This document shows, one piece after another, positions 36,400-47,871 of a stretch of 64,000 bases of DNA (position 1 is the stretch's first letter; every line of letters begins with the position of its first letter). Under the pieces are notes generated by a model. The model made no database searches. It was not told the origin of the DNA and was given only the letters and a program-made list of their open reading frames with translations. Made by a program: the position numbers and the translations under genes. The stretch comes from Carex sylvatica. Its lineage: Eukaryota; Streptophyta; Magnoliopsida; Poales; Cyperaceae. The stretch covers positions 1 to 64,000 of the forward strand of contig CAXKVR010000025.1 in assembly GCA_964058845.1 (NCBI GenBank), written 5' to 3'.

Positions 36400-36751
36400 A
36401 TATTCATGCCGAGTTTTTTTAAAAATACCTATTTTATAAAATATTTTAATAAAAATAACTAGAATTGGACCGATTTTTTTAAAATATCTAAACTGTGGAT
36501 TTTTTCTAGGGTCCAAAATTTTTATTCCAAATCGTGGAAAAAATCCACGGTCCGGTCGTTTTTTTTTTTTTTTATAAACTCATTTTTTTTATAATATATG
36601 TATAATATATGTATATGTATGTATAATATATGTATATATAATATAAGTATAATATGAGTATAATATAAGTATAATATAAGATATGTATATGTATATATTA
36701 TATGTATATATAATATAATATAATATATGTATATATATGTATATACAATAT

Positions 36752-37127
36752 GAGGAGGGATCGGATTACACTCTTTTTTTGGTGACACCGGTTACACCCT
36801 ATGTTTACAAAGTCCAAACAGTCGATCCAAACTGTTCAACTTGTTGGATATGTTAAAATGTGCTTGCAGATCAAATTTTATATTTTTCTTAATTTTTTTA
36901 CTATTTATTAAGATGGGTAAAAAATTCAACGGTCTGAATATAGCGATTTTGTTAAATACTTAATAAATAGTAAAAAAATTCAAAAAATATAAAATTTGAT
37001 ATGCAAGCACATTTTAACATATCCAACAAGTTGAACGGTTTGGATCGACTGTTTGAACTTTGAAAACTTTGAAAATGGAGAGTGTAATTCGATGTCACCA
37101 AAAAATGGTGTAATCGGATCCCTCCTC
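36752..37127. mobile_element. hairpin MITE 1 (nested)
   Basis: Arms GAGGAGGGATCGGATTACAC .. GTGTAATTCGATG/GATCCCTCCTC. Exact 9-bp duplication ATACAATAT at 36743-36751 and 37128-37136. Its terminus matches the 6.5-kb element. Confidence 0.87.
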
Positions 37128-37147
37128 ATACAATATATGTATAATAT

Positions 37148-37555
37148 GAGTAAGGCTACGCTACTTCGTGAATTAATGGGGGTGTTTTAATTCGCGCTCA
37201 TATCTCTAGTTTCGAAGTCCAAATAGCCGATCCAAACCGTTAGATATTTCATCTATATTAAAATGTGCTTGGAGACCAAATTTTATATTTTTTTTAAATT
37301 TTTTTTACTATTTATTAAGATGGTTTGAAAATTATTGTTTTTATTAAAATTATACATTATTAAAAAACAACGATTTTTAAACCATCTTAATAAATAGTAA
37401 AAAATTCTAAAAAATATAAAATTTGGTATCCAAGCACATTTTAATATAGATTAAACATCTAACGGTTTGAATCGACTATTTTGAACTTTAAAACTAAATA
37501 TATGAGCGCGAATTAAAACACCCCCATTACTTCACGAAGTAGCGTAGCCTTACTC
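37148..37555. mobile_element. hairpin MITE 2 (nested)
   Basis: Arms GAGTAAGGCTACGCTACTTC .. GAAGTAGCGTAGCCTTACTC, perfect over the outer 26 bp. Exact 9-bp duplication GTATAATAT at 37139-37147 and 37556-37564. The centre AAAACAACGATTTT is shared with the 6.5-kb element. Confidence 0.88.
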
Positions 37556-37639
37556 GTATAATATTATATATACATATATATATACATATATATACATGTA
37601 TATACATGTATTATATTATATATACATATATTATATTAT

Positions 37640-37647
37640 GTATAGAT

Positions 37648-37696
<49 letters not shown>
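37640..37696. repeat. (TA)n tract between nested hairpins
   Basis: Longest of several (TA)n spacers inside the 36.4-41.1 kb element. Others lie at about 38149-38164, 38583-38597, 39001-39038, 39437-39480, 39920-39934 and 40357-40374, and as TATATACA-type repeats at 40800-40970. Confidence 0.9.
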
Positions 37697-37714
<18 letters not shown>

Positions 37715-38133
37715 ATGTGACTAATATTCTTTCGGTAGCATATGGGCCGAACTGCTACAGGTCTAAATTTGAAATTTCAGAATTCAAAAAGTCGATCTAA
37801 ACCGTTAGATGTGATCTCTATATTGAAATGTACTTGGAGACCAAATTTTACATTTTTTTTGAATTTTTTTACTATTTATTAAGCCACTTTGAAAATTGCT
37901 AATCCAACGGTGGCTTAACAAAACAGTAAAATCAGAAGCCACTGTTGGATCAACGATTTTCAAAGTGGCTTCATAAATAGTAAAAAAATTCAAAAAAATG
38001 TAAAATTTGGTCTCTAAGCACATTTCAATATAGAGATCAGATCAACTTTTAAAATTTTGAAATTTTAAATTTGAACCGGTAGCACTTCGGCCCATATGCT
38101 ACCGAAAACATATTAGTCACACACACACACACA

Positions 38134-38148
<15 letters not shown>
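37697..38148. mobile_element. hairpin MITE 3 (nested)
   Basis: Arms start (GA)n then GTGACTAATA and CGGTAGCATATGGGCC, mirrored by GGCCCATATGCTACCG, TATTAGTCAC and (CA)n(CT)n. (TA)n lies on both outer sides. The loop contains an inner stem on CCAACGGTGGCTTAAC. Confidence 0.83.
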
Positions 38149-38164
<16 letters not shown>

Positions 38165-38583
38165 GATTGACTAATATGCATTCGTATGCATATGTGACGA
38201 AATACATATGATCCAAATTTGAAATTTCAAAATTCAAAAAGTCGATCTAAACCGTTCATCTTGTTCTCCATATTAATATGTTCTTGGAGACCAAATTTTA
38301 TATTTTTTTGAATTTTTTTTATTATTTATTAAGCCACTTTGAAAATTGTTGATCCAAAGTGGTTGCTGATTTTACTGTTTTGTTAAGCCACCGTTAGATC
38401 AACAATTTTCAAAGTGGCTTAATAAGTACAAAAAAATTCAGAAAAATATAAAATTTGGTCTCCAAGCACATATTAATATGAAGAACAAGATGAACGGTTC
38501 AGATCGACTTTTTGAATTTTGAAATTTTAAATTTGGACCGTATGTATTTCGACCCATGTGCATACGAATGTATATTAGTCAAT
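38165..38583. mobile_element. hairpin MITE 4 (nested)
   Basis: Arms ATTGACTAATATGCATTCGT .. ACGAATGTATATTAGTCAAT with the same subterminal AAATTTGAAATTTCAAAATT block as hairpin 3. (TA)n on both sides. Confidence 0.83.
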
Positions 38584-38597
38584 ATATATATATATAG

Positions 38598-38997
38598 GAA
38601 CATGCTAGCATGCTAAGCGTAGCATAGAGGGCCTTCGTGCAACGGCTCAATATTTAACTTTTCAAAATCCTAACGGTCGATCCGAACCGTTCATCTTGTT
38701 CTTCATATTAATATGTGTTTGGAGACCAAATTTTACATTTTTTAGAATTTGTTCACTATTTTTTTAGATTTATTGAAAATCGCTATTTTTTATGGTCCAG
38801 ATTTGTTGAAAACAGCAATTTTCAATAAATCTAAAAAAATAGTAAAAAAATTCCAAAAAATATAAAATTTGGTCTCCAAACACATCTTAATATGGAGAAC
38901 AAGATGAATGGTTCGGATCGACCGTTATGATTTTTAAAAGTCGAATATTGAGCCGTTGCACGGAGGCCCTCTATGCTACACATAGCATGCTAGTAGG

Positions 38998-39000
<3 letters not shown>
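38598..39000. mobile_element. hairpin MITE 5 (nested)
   Basis: Arms GAACATGCTAGCATGCTAAG .. ACATAGCATGCTAGTAGGTTC; subterminal AGCATAGAGGGCC/GGCCCTCTATGCT pair. (TA)n on both sides. The central loop differs from hairpins 3, 4, 7 and 8. Confidence 0.83.
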
Positions 39001-39039
<39 letters not shown>

Positions 39040-39042
<3 letters not shown>

Positions 39043-39433
39043 CTAGGGTGCTATGGATTGTATAGAGAGCTATGATACTACGGCTCAATATTTGAGTTTT
39101 TAAAATCCTAACGGTCGATCCAAACTGTTCATCTTATTCTCCATATTAATGTGTTTGGAGACCAAATTTTACATTTTTTGAAAAAAATTTACTATTTTTT
39201 TAAATAGGTAGAAAATCACTTGATCTAAAAAATTCTGCACCATTCAGATATTTGATTTTCTAACTATCTAAAAAAATAGTAAAAAATTTCCAAAAAATGT
39301 AAAATTTGGTCTCCAAACACATATTAATATGGAGAACAAGATGAACAGTTCGGATCGACTGTTAGGATTTTAAAAACTCGAATATTGAGCCATAGCACCG
39401 TAGCCCTATATGCAACCCATAGCACCCTAGCCT

Positions 39434-39435
<2 letters not shown>
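39040..39435. mobile_element. hairpin MITE 6 (nested)
   Basis: Arms GGGCTAGGGTGCTATGG .. CCATAGCACCCTAGCC; the subterminal TCCTAACGGTCGATCC block resembles hairpin 5. Long (TA)n on both sides (about 39001-39038 and 39437-39480). Confidence 0.83.
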
Positions 39436-39480
<45 letters not shown>

Positions 39481-39482
<2 letters not shown>

Positions 39483-39900
39483 TTGGCTAAGATCAAAGTA
39501 GTTATTCCTGAGCTTTGGTGCTACCAATTCGTTTTTCAATTTTCAAAGTTCAAAACATCGATCCGAACCATTCAAGTTGGTCTCTATATTAAAATGTGCT
39601 TGGAGACCAAATTTTATATTTTTATGATTTTTTTTACTATTTATTAAGCCACTTTGAAAATCGCTGATCCAACGGTGACTTTTGATTTTACAGTTTTGTT
39701 AAGCCACCGTTAGATCAGTAATTTTCAAAGTGTCTTAATAAATAGTAAAAAACTCATAAAAATGTAAAATTTGGTCTCCAAGCACATTTTAATATAGAAA
39801 TTAACTTGAACGGTTCAAATCGACATTTTGAATTTTGAAAATTGAAAAACGAATTGGTAGCACCAATGCTCATGAACTACCACTTTGAGCTTAGCCAACC
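39481..39900. mobile_element. hairpin MITE 7 (nested)
   Basis: Arms GGTTGGCTAAG .. CTTAGCCAACC with a long mirrored GGTGCTACCAATTCGTTTTT block and the ACGGTGGC inner stem. (TA)n on the left, (CT)n then (TA)n on the right. Confidence 0.83.
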
Positions 39901-39902
39901 CT

Positions 39903-39934
<32 letters not shown>

Positions 39935-40356
39935 GAGGGGGGGGGTTGGCTACTATACTTATATAAGCATATCCCCACATATGCTTATAACTCATTTTTA
40001 TATTTTTAATGTCCAAATGGTCGATCTGAACTGTTAGATATGATCTCTATATTGAAATGTGCTTGGAGACCAAATTTTATATTTTTCTGAATTTTTTTAC
40101 TATTTATTAAGCCATCGCTGATCCAACGGTGGCTTAACAAAACAGTAAAATTAGAAGCCACCGTTGGATCAGCGATTTTCAAAGTGGCTTAATAAATAGT
40201 AAAATAATTCAGAAAAATGTAAAATTTGGTCTCCAAGCACATTTCAATATAGAGATCACATCTAACGGTTCAGATCGACCATTTGGACATTGGAAATACA
40301 AAAATGAGTTATAAGCATATGTGGGATATGCTTATATAAGTATTGTAGCCAACCTC
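39935..40356. mobile_element. hairpin MITE 8 (nested)
   Basis: Arms GAGG(G)n-GTTGGCTAC .. GTAGCCAACCTC, with TATAAGCATATCCCACATA-type pairing and an almost perfect inner stem on GATCCAACGGTGGCTT. (TA)n on both sides. Confidence 0.83.
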
Positions 40357-41147
40357 TATATATATATATATATTATAAAAAAATGAGTTTATAAAAAAAC
40401 ACTCAAACGACGTTTATAAACAAAATACCGATCGCTGAAAACTTAAACTGAGTTTTTGAGGCAATAAATAATTTTTTTTTAAAATTGTGATGCTTTGTAT
40501 ATCCGGGGGTGTCCTCTGGGTGATATTCGGATCTGTCTCGTCCCCCCCTTTTTGAAAAGTGGTCATACGCGCAAATCCGACTTTCCTAGCCAAAGTTATG
40601 ACTGTTTAAAGTTTTTTCGGAAGCTAAACTTTGAAAATTCATAACTAACAGTAGAAAAATCCAAATAAATTAAAATTTGTGTCAATCCTGTGTATTTTTG
40701 AATGCTCTACATGCTGGTATAATCACTTTTACAGTTTAATCCCTGTATCAATTCAGACTTGCTGATTTATTAGAAGAGATCCATGTATCAATTGTGCCGC
40801 TATATTATATATACATATATACATATACATATATTACATATACATATATTACATATACATATATTACATATACATATATTACATATACATATACATATAT
40901 TATATATTACATATACATATATTATATATATACATATACATATACATATACATATATTGAGTCTACATATATTATATATTATAAAAAAATGACCGGACTG
41001 TAGATTTTTTTCACGGTTTGGAATAAAAATTTCGGACCGTGAAAAAAATTCGGGGTTTGGATATTTTTAATAAATCAGCTCAATTCTGATTATTTTTATT
41101 AAAATATTTTATAAAATAAATATTTTAAAGAAATTCGGATATTCATG

Positions 41148-43531
41148 TGCCTGACACAAAAAAAAAAAAAAAAAAAAAAATATATTGACAGAAAAATGAG
41201 CACCGTCTGGAGATGCAGTGCAGGGCAGAGAAAGAATTTGTATTGTTTAATCATAGAAATCCAGTTGCCGTGTGAATATAAAAATGGATAAATTGTGGTA
41301 TTTGCATGTGCATATAATATATTGTGTTGTGGTCAACGAAGCTGTAACCTCGGCGCTTATTGTTCCGTTTTTTAGAACTAGATCCAATTATCCAATTATC
41401 CAATTATCCAATTATCCAATTGACCAATAGGGAACATGCATGGCGCTCATCAAGGAGCAATTGAGCATCTTATCAATATGTTAATCATTTAATTTGTTTG
41501 TGGTAGACATGTAATGCTGTCTTCTAATTTATTTTCAACAAAACATAATTAACCTTGCTTTACCAAATATTTTGTTGTGGGAAATTTCGGTTAGAACTCG
41601 ACAACATCAATTATTTACAAATGTTAGCTGTTGGTTATTTTTAAAACCGATTTTTTATTTACTATTTTCAAATATTAAAATTACGGAGTTATCAATGCTT
41701 CCACCAGAGATGCCTAAGCACATTGCTTCTGCCATGGACAAATATGAGCAATTGAGATTTTAAAATGTAGAGAATAAAAAGGCGAATTAAGAGAAGGTAT
41801 GAATTGATGGGGAAGAGAGAGAGAGAGTGATTGAGACAGTAGCCAATAGAAACCCAGCAATTACAAAGGTCACTTTCAGGTTTGATACCAATAAAAACCA
41901 TTTACGAAGGATCAGAAACAACGAAAATTCCACTATCAAATCCTTGTTTAAAACAATGTTGCTTGGTACCAATTGACACGAACCATGCACATGCAGACAT
42001 GCTATGCTAGTGTTCACAAAATCTTAATCCATCCACATAAGTAGTAAAATCTTATACTGAAAAAAGGAACTGCTGTTTTTATTCTTCAAATGTTATTTAA
42101 TTTTGTTTACATGACTCTTAGAACAGTTATTTAATTTCAAATGACAATGTGACAACAAGCAATGTGATCGTTCTGTTGGTTGTTTAGTATTAATTTAGAG
42201 ATAAATTATTGTTTACTATCAATTTTGTGATTGTTCTGTTGATTTAGAGATAAATAGTTTTTTTTATTTAGGATAATATTTGAGTTTGTAATAATTATAA
42301 AAATGTTGTGATTGTTTTATTGATATTTAGATTGTACTTTGTTTGTTTCGAAAAAATATCTGTGTAATAAATAATTTAACTGAATTGTTGGATCCAATAA
42401 TTTCTAATAGATTGTACTTTGTTTGTTTCGAAAAAATATCTGTGTAATAAATAATTTAATTGAATTGTTGGATCCAACAATTTCTAATAGATTGTACTTT
42501 GTTTGTTTCTATACTGTATAATCAAATTGCTGCCTCAATTTAAAGTACTGTGTATCATTTAATCTAATTGCTGTCTTAATTTCGAACTAATTTCGAATCA
42601 AGTAGAATTAGCTTGAATTATATCAAATCAAATTCGAATTAGTCTTTTAGGTTTGAAATCTATTTCAATTTAAATTAGATTTGATTCGAAATAATTTTGA
42701 ATTCGAACTAGAACAAATTCGATTTGGTTTGATTCGTTTGCAGCCCTTGAGATAATGAGATGTGACGTGAATATAATTTTATTTTTTATTTTTTTGCGCG
42801 TGCGAGTCTGATAAGAGCCTTGCTGCAAGGGTCGCTATCCTATATTAATTAGAGGAGCACATCTCAGAGAATTAGATTGGCTTCAACTCAAAAAAAAGAA
42901 AAAAGAAAAAGAAAAAGAAAAAAAGATTGGCAGGCGCAGGCCCCAAGTTGTAATAAGTTTGTTTTTTTTCAATTCGGGCCCCACTTCGGTATTTTTATTT
43001 ATTTATAATAAAGGCTGGTTGGTAAGCGGTAACTATTGATTCATTAGTTCCCGGCTTCCCGCCTTGCCGGGCTTTCGGCACACGCGTCTAAAGCAATCTC
43101 AAGGTGTCTCTATGGATCGTATGCGACCACCGAGTTCAGCAATCAAAACATGTAGCTGTCCCCTGTGTTCGTCCAAATTCAATGCCACTCGATACTGTTG
43201 GCTCCTATCTGTTTAACTTTTGCACAGGATTCAAATGCAACGGTTCAAATATGCCTCAAGTTCTTTTTAAAATATAGAAACAGTCGGATTAAATTACTAG
43301 TAATTTCTATATATAAAATATTCATTATATACATACTAAATATCTCTATAAAATAAAATATTATTGTAGCAATCGCTCCACTGAGTAACAGTTATCTATG
43401 GAAGTCAACTGTCACGCAGTAGGACGGTTGGACTATTTTTCAAATTTTTGGAAAATCGAGGTTATCTGTGAAATTTTTTATTTAATTGAGGGCTATATTA
43501 CTTTGATACTTCACTTATAGTCTCGTATCTG
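41148..43531. other. spacer with microsatellites, no gene recognised
   Basis: Poly(A) at 41157-41180, a 9-bp tandem ATTATCCAA (about 41388-41431) and a GA-rich run at 42895-42925. The frame at 41572-41763 ends MPKHIASAMDKYEQLRF, which looks protein-like, but I cannot assign it. Confidence 0.4.
42330..42515. repeat. 80-bp tandem repeat, 2.3 copies
   Basis: A unit starting AGATTGTACTTTGTTTGTTT recurs at about 42330, 42410 and 42490 with near identity. It includes GAATTGTTGGATCCAA and TTTCTAATAG. Confidence 0.85.
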
Positions 43532-43540
43532 TATCTAGTG

Positions 43541-46500
43541 CCGATATTTTTAAATATACCATAATTTCAAAAATAATAACCAAAATGCCACGGTTTTGTC
43601 AAAATTCGAAAAATATCATGACCGCATCTAGACAAAACGGACAATATATTGGGCCGCTTCTAGGGGATGCGGCCCATTTTTTTTTTTCAGAGTTAGCAGA
43701 TTTTATATTTTTGTTGTTTTGATTTTTTGTTTTGAAAATAGTTGTAGTTATACTTGTGTATGGTATTTAATTTGGAAAATATTTTACGTTTGTCAGAAGA
43801 AATATTATGTTGTCAATGTCATTCGTTAACTGCATATGTACAAAGAAGTAGTTTGATTTTGTTTTGATTTAATATTAAATTAAGATACACCTAACAAACA
43901 TGAAATAAATATTCAATACAATAAAAGTACTCCTAAATAATATTCTTCAAAATATTACAACAAACAAGCAATGCAATCACAACATAAAATTGACTACTAG
44001 ATAAAAATACATTGTTTGCCTCTCTCAACTTAAAAATTGACAAACAAAAATGTATTGTTATTATTAAATTTTTTAAAGTTGGAATTTAATTTAAAAATAT
44101 GAGTTAACTACCACGTGCATCTCGAGCACCTCTGTTTTGTTGTTTCTGTGTATCTCGACCAACCTGATGTCATCTCCTTCTATTATGCAGTAAATCAAGT
44201 CACATCGAAATCCTATTGACTTGCCTTCGACCCAAAGTAATATTTTTGTCATTTGGAACAAGGGTTGGACCTTCGTTTTCTGGCCAATTAGACTGATTGT
44301 CATACACATGCCATTCACCCATCCATGTGTTGATCAGTGTCTGGATGTGGTAGTAGTAATGTACGAATCTGCCAGGGTCGATGCCTCGGAGACGGCACAC
44401 TGCCAGAACATGAGAACACGGTATTCTGTTTAATTGTGGCTTCTGGCATGTACATGTAACCGTGTTATCATCCGTGATTACCACCGTGTATTTGTAATTG
44501 GCCTTGGTAAACCGACCAGAAGCGTCAGACATGTATGCATTAACTTTCTTTTGTGTGGATGTTACCTCAAACTCGTTCCAGTTTTCAAATCCACCGAGCG
44601 TTGTCATAGTTTGTGACCTCCCGCACCGTTTGTTAATCAACTATAAAAAATTAATGATATTAATGTTTTAAAATAATTGAATAAAAATAGAATAATTTAA
44701 AATTAAAAAAATAAAATAATTTAATGAAAATAAAATACCTTGTGCACACGACATGAGAATTGTTGACCCTGGCTTGCTTCAAATTGCGTTTTTGTCCTCC
44801 TTTGAGCAAACCATTGCTGACATTTGTAAAATGTGTCTTCAATTATTACTGCTACCGGTAACCTACGAGATGACTTGAAGACATTATTGAGCGACTCGGA
44901 TCTGTTTGTAGTCATAATTCTCCAACGGTAACCCCCATCCAGCGCTTGGAATATCTTCCATGGTTTTGGACACTCGTTCTCATCTTGATCCAGATGCTTA
45001 CCCACATCGTCCAACCAATTCAGAACACGGTCACATACATCCCCCATTGCTTGCATTCCTTGCTCATATCTCCTCATCTTCCTCTTCGCCACACATATCC
45101 TGAAGTACTTAATTGCCTGGTCATTGCAATGATTCTTCTTCATATTTTCTGCTATATGAGTAGCACAAAGACGATGAACGCACTCATCCTTGTCTTCCTC
45201 ATTTCATCCCAGATCATCCTGTTTAAACACCTTTTTTTAATTTTCTTACCCCTATCAGTGATAACACACATAAACATGGAGTGAATTACATTGCGCCTCA
45301 ACCATTGCATGAACCATGCACAATCATCAAAATTCTCTGTATCTACTAAAGAAAAAGCCAACAGAAGGAGCTAATTTTCTGCATCGTACCCGGTTACAAT
45401 CAACATTTTACCTGTATTAAACCATCAAAAAAAGGTGAATAAAAAAGTGACATACCAATTTCGACTACATTTGAATAAATAAAATGACATATCAATTTTG
45501 AATTTTATTACATTTGTACCGACCTGATAAGAAACATGCATCAACAGTGATGACAGGTCTCAGGTGTTGAAAAACCTCTATGCATGGTCCAAATGCCCAA
45601 GCCGCCTTATAAAAGTACCTGTAAGGTCCTGGCTCACCAGTTGGATATGAGGTCACATCAAACAATGTACCTGTCAATAAAACAAATTAGCAAGTTCCAT
45701 ATTTTTTGTTTTCAATGTTGTTGAAAGAAAGTAAATAATATAATACCTGAGTTTTTTCGCTTAATTGCCTCCAACAATGGGACTATAAGCGCGTATAATC
45801 CCTCATAACTACCAAATTGGCTAGCAATTGCCAACTCCCTTCTATGCCACAATTTGTTGTACGTCGGTACTTGATCGTTGTATGTTTGTGCAACCGCGAT
45901 TCTGACAGCATTGATACTCAAATTCATGTCATTTCTCATGTGGGCAGTGATGCAATCGGTAACCATAGCAGCCGTCAACTGTGCATGATCTATTCTTGTG
46001 GTATCCGCATGACAAACATGTTTTGTTGGGCACCTGGATACTTTTCATTGTGTACCAAAACTAGTGGCCCTTTCTAATATGTACCAAGCACATCTGGGGT
46101 CCCTGCACTTGAACCTAATCCGTTATTTGTCGCTGTGTGTATTTTCAATCTCTTCATTACAAATAATGTGAAACTTGTAAATTGCAGCTTTCATTTCGTT
46201 CTTTGAATCATAGAACTGTTCCTCTGACAATTCATTCTCAAATTCTGCATGTCTACCAAACAACCCCACATTTGCTTCATGAAATCCTGATAGGTCATTG
46301 AAAGCTGTAATTGGGTGCTCAACCCCGCGACCCATTATCCGAAACCCTTTATCAACCTTGAATTATTTTTCTCTGTCCGAGCACAGGCCGGTATCTTCCT
46401 GATCACTTCGATCGCTCATGCAATCAGGATTAACATCCCCCCAATTTTCCTCTTCCTCTTGTATTTCCAGATCCATCGTCTCCTCGGTTTTTTCTGGATC

Positions 46501-47406
46501 ACAAGGGTGGGGTCGGGACCGACAGGAGAGACGACTACTAGACGGTCGATTCCTCTGAACTAGGGCTTGACTGCTCTCAAGCATATCAATCTGCAAAGGG
46601 ATTCGGGACCGACGGAAGGGCTGACTAGTAGACTGTTGGCCCTCTTGACCTGGGGCATGACTGCTCTCAGGCATGTCAATTTGGAAAGGGGGTTGGGACG
46701 CTGGACTCGGTTAATCTCCACAAAGAGTTCAATTACCTTGTATCCACCTTTAGAAAAACTAATGGTCTGGTTGTACAATACTTGCCATACTCCATCATTC
46801 TGAACAGGAAATAGTTGGAACCAGGTTTGTCCTGAACCAGTGGGCATGCTAATTTTGGCCTGAATATCAAGGTCATATCGATCCTGATTCAATCCGAGGT
46901 TATGAAAAATAATTGATTTCAGAACCAACAAATCAGTACCCGGCATTACCGATGTCACAGAAATAAGCCCGATACTGTAATAAACCCCATTAGGGCCTGT
47001 TAGAACCTCACCACCAGTGTAAAATGATACCATAACAGTCATTTTGGTCTGAATATATAAGAAAACCTAAAATTACAAATAACTAAATTAATTACAAATA
47101 ATGAAAAAAAAATTGAAAAAGAGAGAAAAGAAACAAAAACTTACAGTTCAGCTGAGAAGAAGAGCCCGGTGAAAACGACTTGTGAAATGAATCTCTCTCT
47201 CCATATAAATGGGTTTTTATAGAAATTTGGGTTAGTGGCCGCATCCCCTAGAAGCGGCCCAATATATTGCCCGCTTTGTCTAGATGCGGCCACCTAAAAG
47301 ATGATCGCTTCTAGGGGATACGGCCATGGCATTTTTCAAATTTTGACAAAATCGTGGCGTTTTGGTTTATTATTTTTGGGATTATGGTATTTTTAAAAAA
47401 TTTCTA
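43541..47406. mobile_element. coding MULE (Mutator-like transposon), 3.9 kb
   Basis: Terminal inverted repeats of about 135-170 bp: CCGATATTTTTAAATATACC from 43541, mirrored from 47406. Both contain AAAATGCCACG-type and GCATCTAGACAAA, CAATATATTGGGCCGCTTCT and AGGGGATGCGGCC blocks. Exact 9-bp duplication TATCTAGTG at 43532-43540 and 47407-47415. A MURA-type transposase reads on the minus strand inside. The right terminus has two changed outer bases and an extra ~35-bp block. Confidence 0.9.
44100..47042 (-). pseudogene. MURA-type MULE transposase, probably inactive
   Basis: Pieces in order: 47042-46560 MTVMVSFYTGGEVLTGPNGV (N-terminal domain); an acidic linker near 46670-46363; 46335-45712 with EEQFYDSKNEMKAAIYKFHI and RFKCRDPRCAWYI (MuDR zinc-binding type) interrupted by stops at about 46125 and 46047; 45677-45492 with FQHLRPVITVDACFLSGRYK (first catalytic Asp region); 45361-45152 with SLVDTENFDDCAWFMQWLRR; 45143-44721 with WRIMTTNRSESLNNVFK; and 44640-44200 with the SWIM zinc finger CTCQKPQLNRIPCSH. 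Some gaps are probably introns (gt/ag-like boundaries near 45500 and 45712), but at least two in-frame stops argue for loss of function. Confidence 0.82.
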
Positions 47407-47416
47407 TATCTAGTGC

Positions 47417-47859
47417 GTATCAGATATAGATACACACCCGATACAGTATCGATATGTGGTTGATATGCCAGCTAGCGTTTCGGATGAGCTGATGTATCAT
47501 ATAACTCCCGATATGTTCTCTAATACTTGTTGACTCGCCTAGATACGACACTGACATGCCTTGATACGGATACGGCTGGGAAACACGTGCACTAGTGCAG
47601 CGTGTGTGTGAACCATGCATGGACCACAAGGCAAATTTTATTTTCTATTGACATAGAAAATTGAACCGGTTCTACAGAACTAGCGATAAATGCCTTAACT
47701 ACTACGCTAACTCAAATTTGTTGTTAGAAGTCAGAAGCTATGATATTTAATGTATAATTGGACTATCAAATCTAATTTTTTTTATATTTAATTTATATAA
47801 TACAAGTGTTGAATTAATAATATAAATAATAAGCATATAAAATTCTTAATTTTTAAAAA
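47417..47859. other. spacer between MULE and LINE
   Basis: Rich in GATAC/GTATC motifs (CGATACAGTATCGATATG; GATACGGATACGG near 47570), a pattern seen also just left of the MULE (43520-43540). The MULE therefore landed inside an older GATAC-rich repeat. No gene. Confidence 0.4.
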
Positions 47860-47871
47860 TTATCGTATCGC

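Larger units (their letters stand above)
36409..41138. mobile_element. 4.7-kb MULE-type element with CCGA termini, carrying nested hairpins
   Basis: Terminal inverted repeats of about 150 bp: CCGAGTTTTTTTAAAAATAC from 36409 and, reading back from 41138, CCGAATTTCTTTAAAATA. Both continue with TTTTATAAAATATTTTAATA and a GTCCGGTC block. Exact 9-bp repeats ATATTCATG flank it (36400-36408, 41139-41147). Inside the terminal repeats the DNA is (TA)n-rich and holds eight long palindromic elements (36752-40356). No transposase is encoded. All open frames within it are TA-repeat or palindrome products. Confidence 0.85.

Noticed and set aside
36522..36788. Open frame rich in Y/I/H on the minus strand
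   Set aside because: It is translated from TATA/GTATA microsatellite and a MULE terminal repeat; no protein composition or conservation. The same applies to 37606-37800, 39324-39539 and the two frames at 40783-41003.
36752..40356. Micron-type MITEs that target (TA)n microsatellites with a TA duplication
   Set aside because: First considered because of the (TA)n spacers, but the two best-delimited copies and the 6.5-kb relative have exact 9-bp duplications, which fit Mutator-type insertion better.
41572..41763. Possible gene fragment ending MPKHIASAMDKYEQLRF
   Set aside because: Looks protein-like at the end, but I could not place it in any family and found no neighbouring exon; left unannotated as a gene.
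44721..45284. Plus-strand frame 44946-45284 as a separate membrane protein
   Set aside because: It is antisense to the MURA transposase region.
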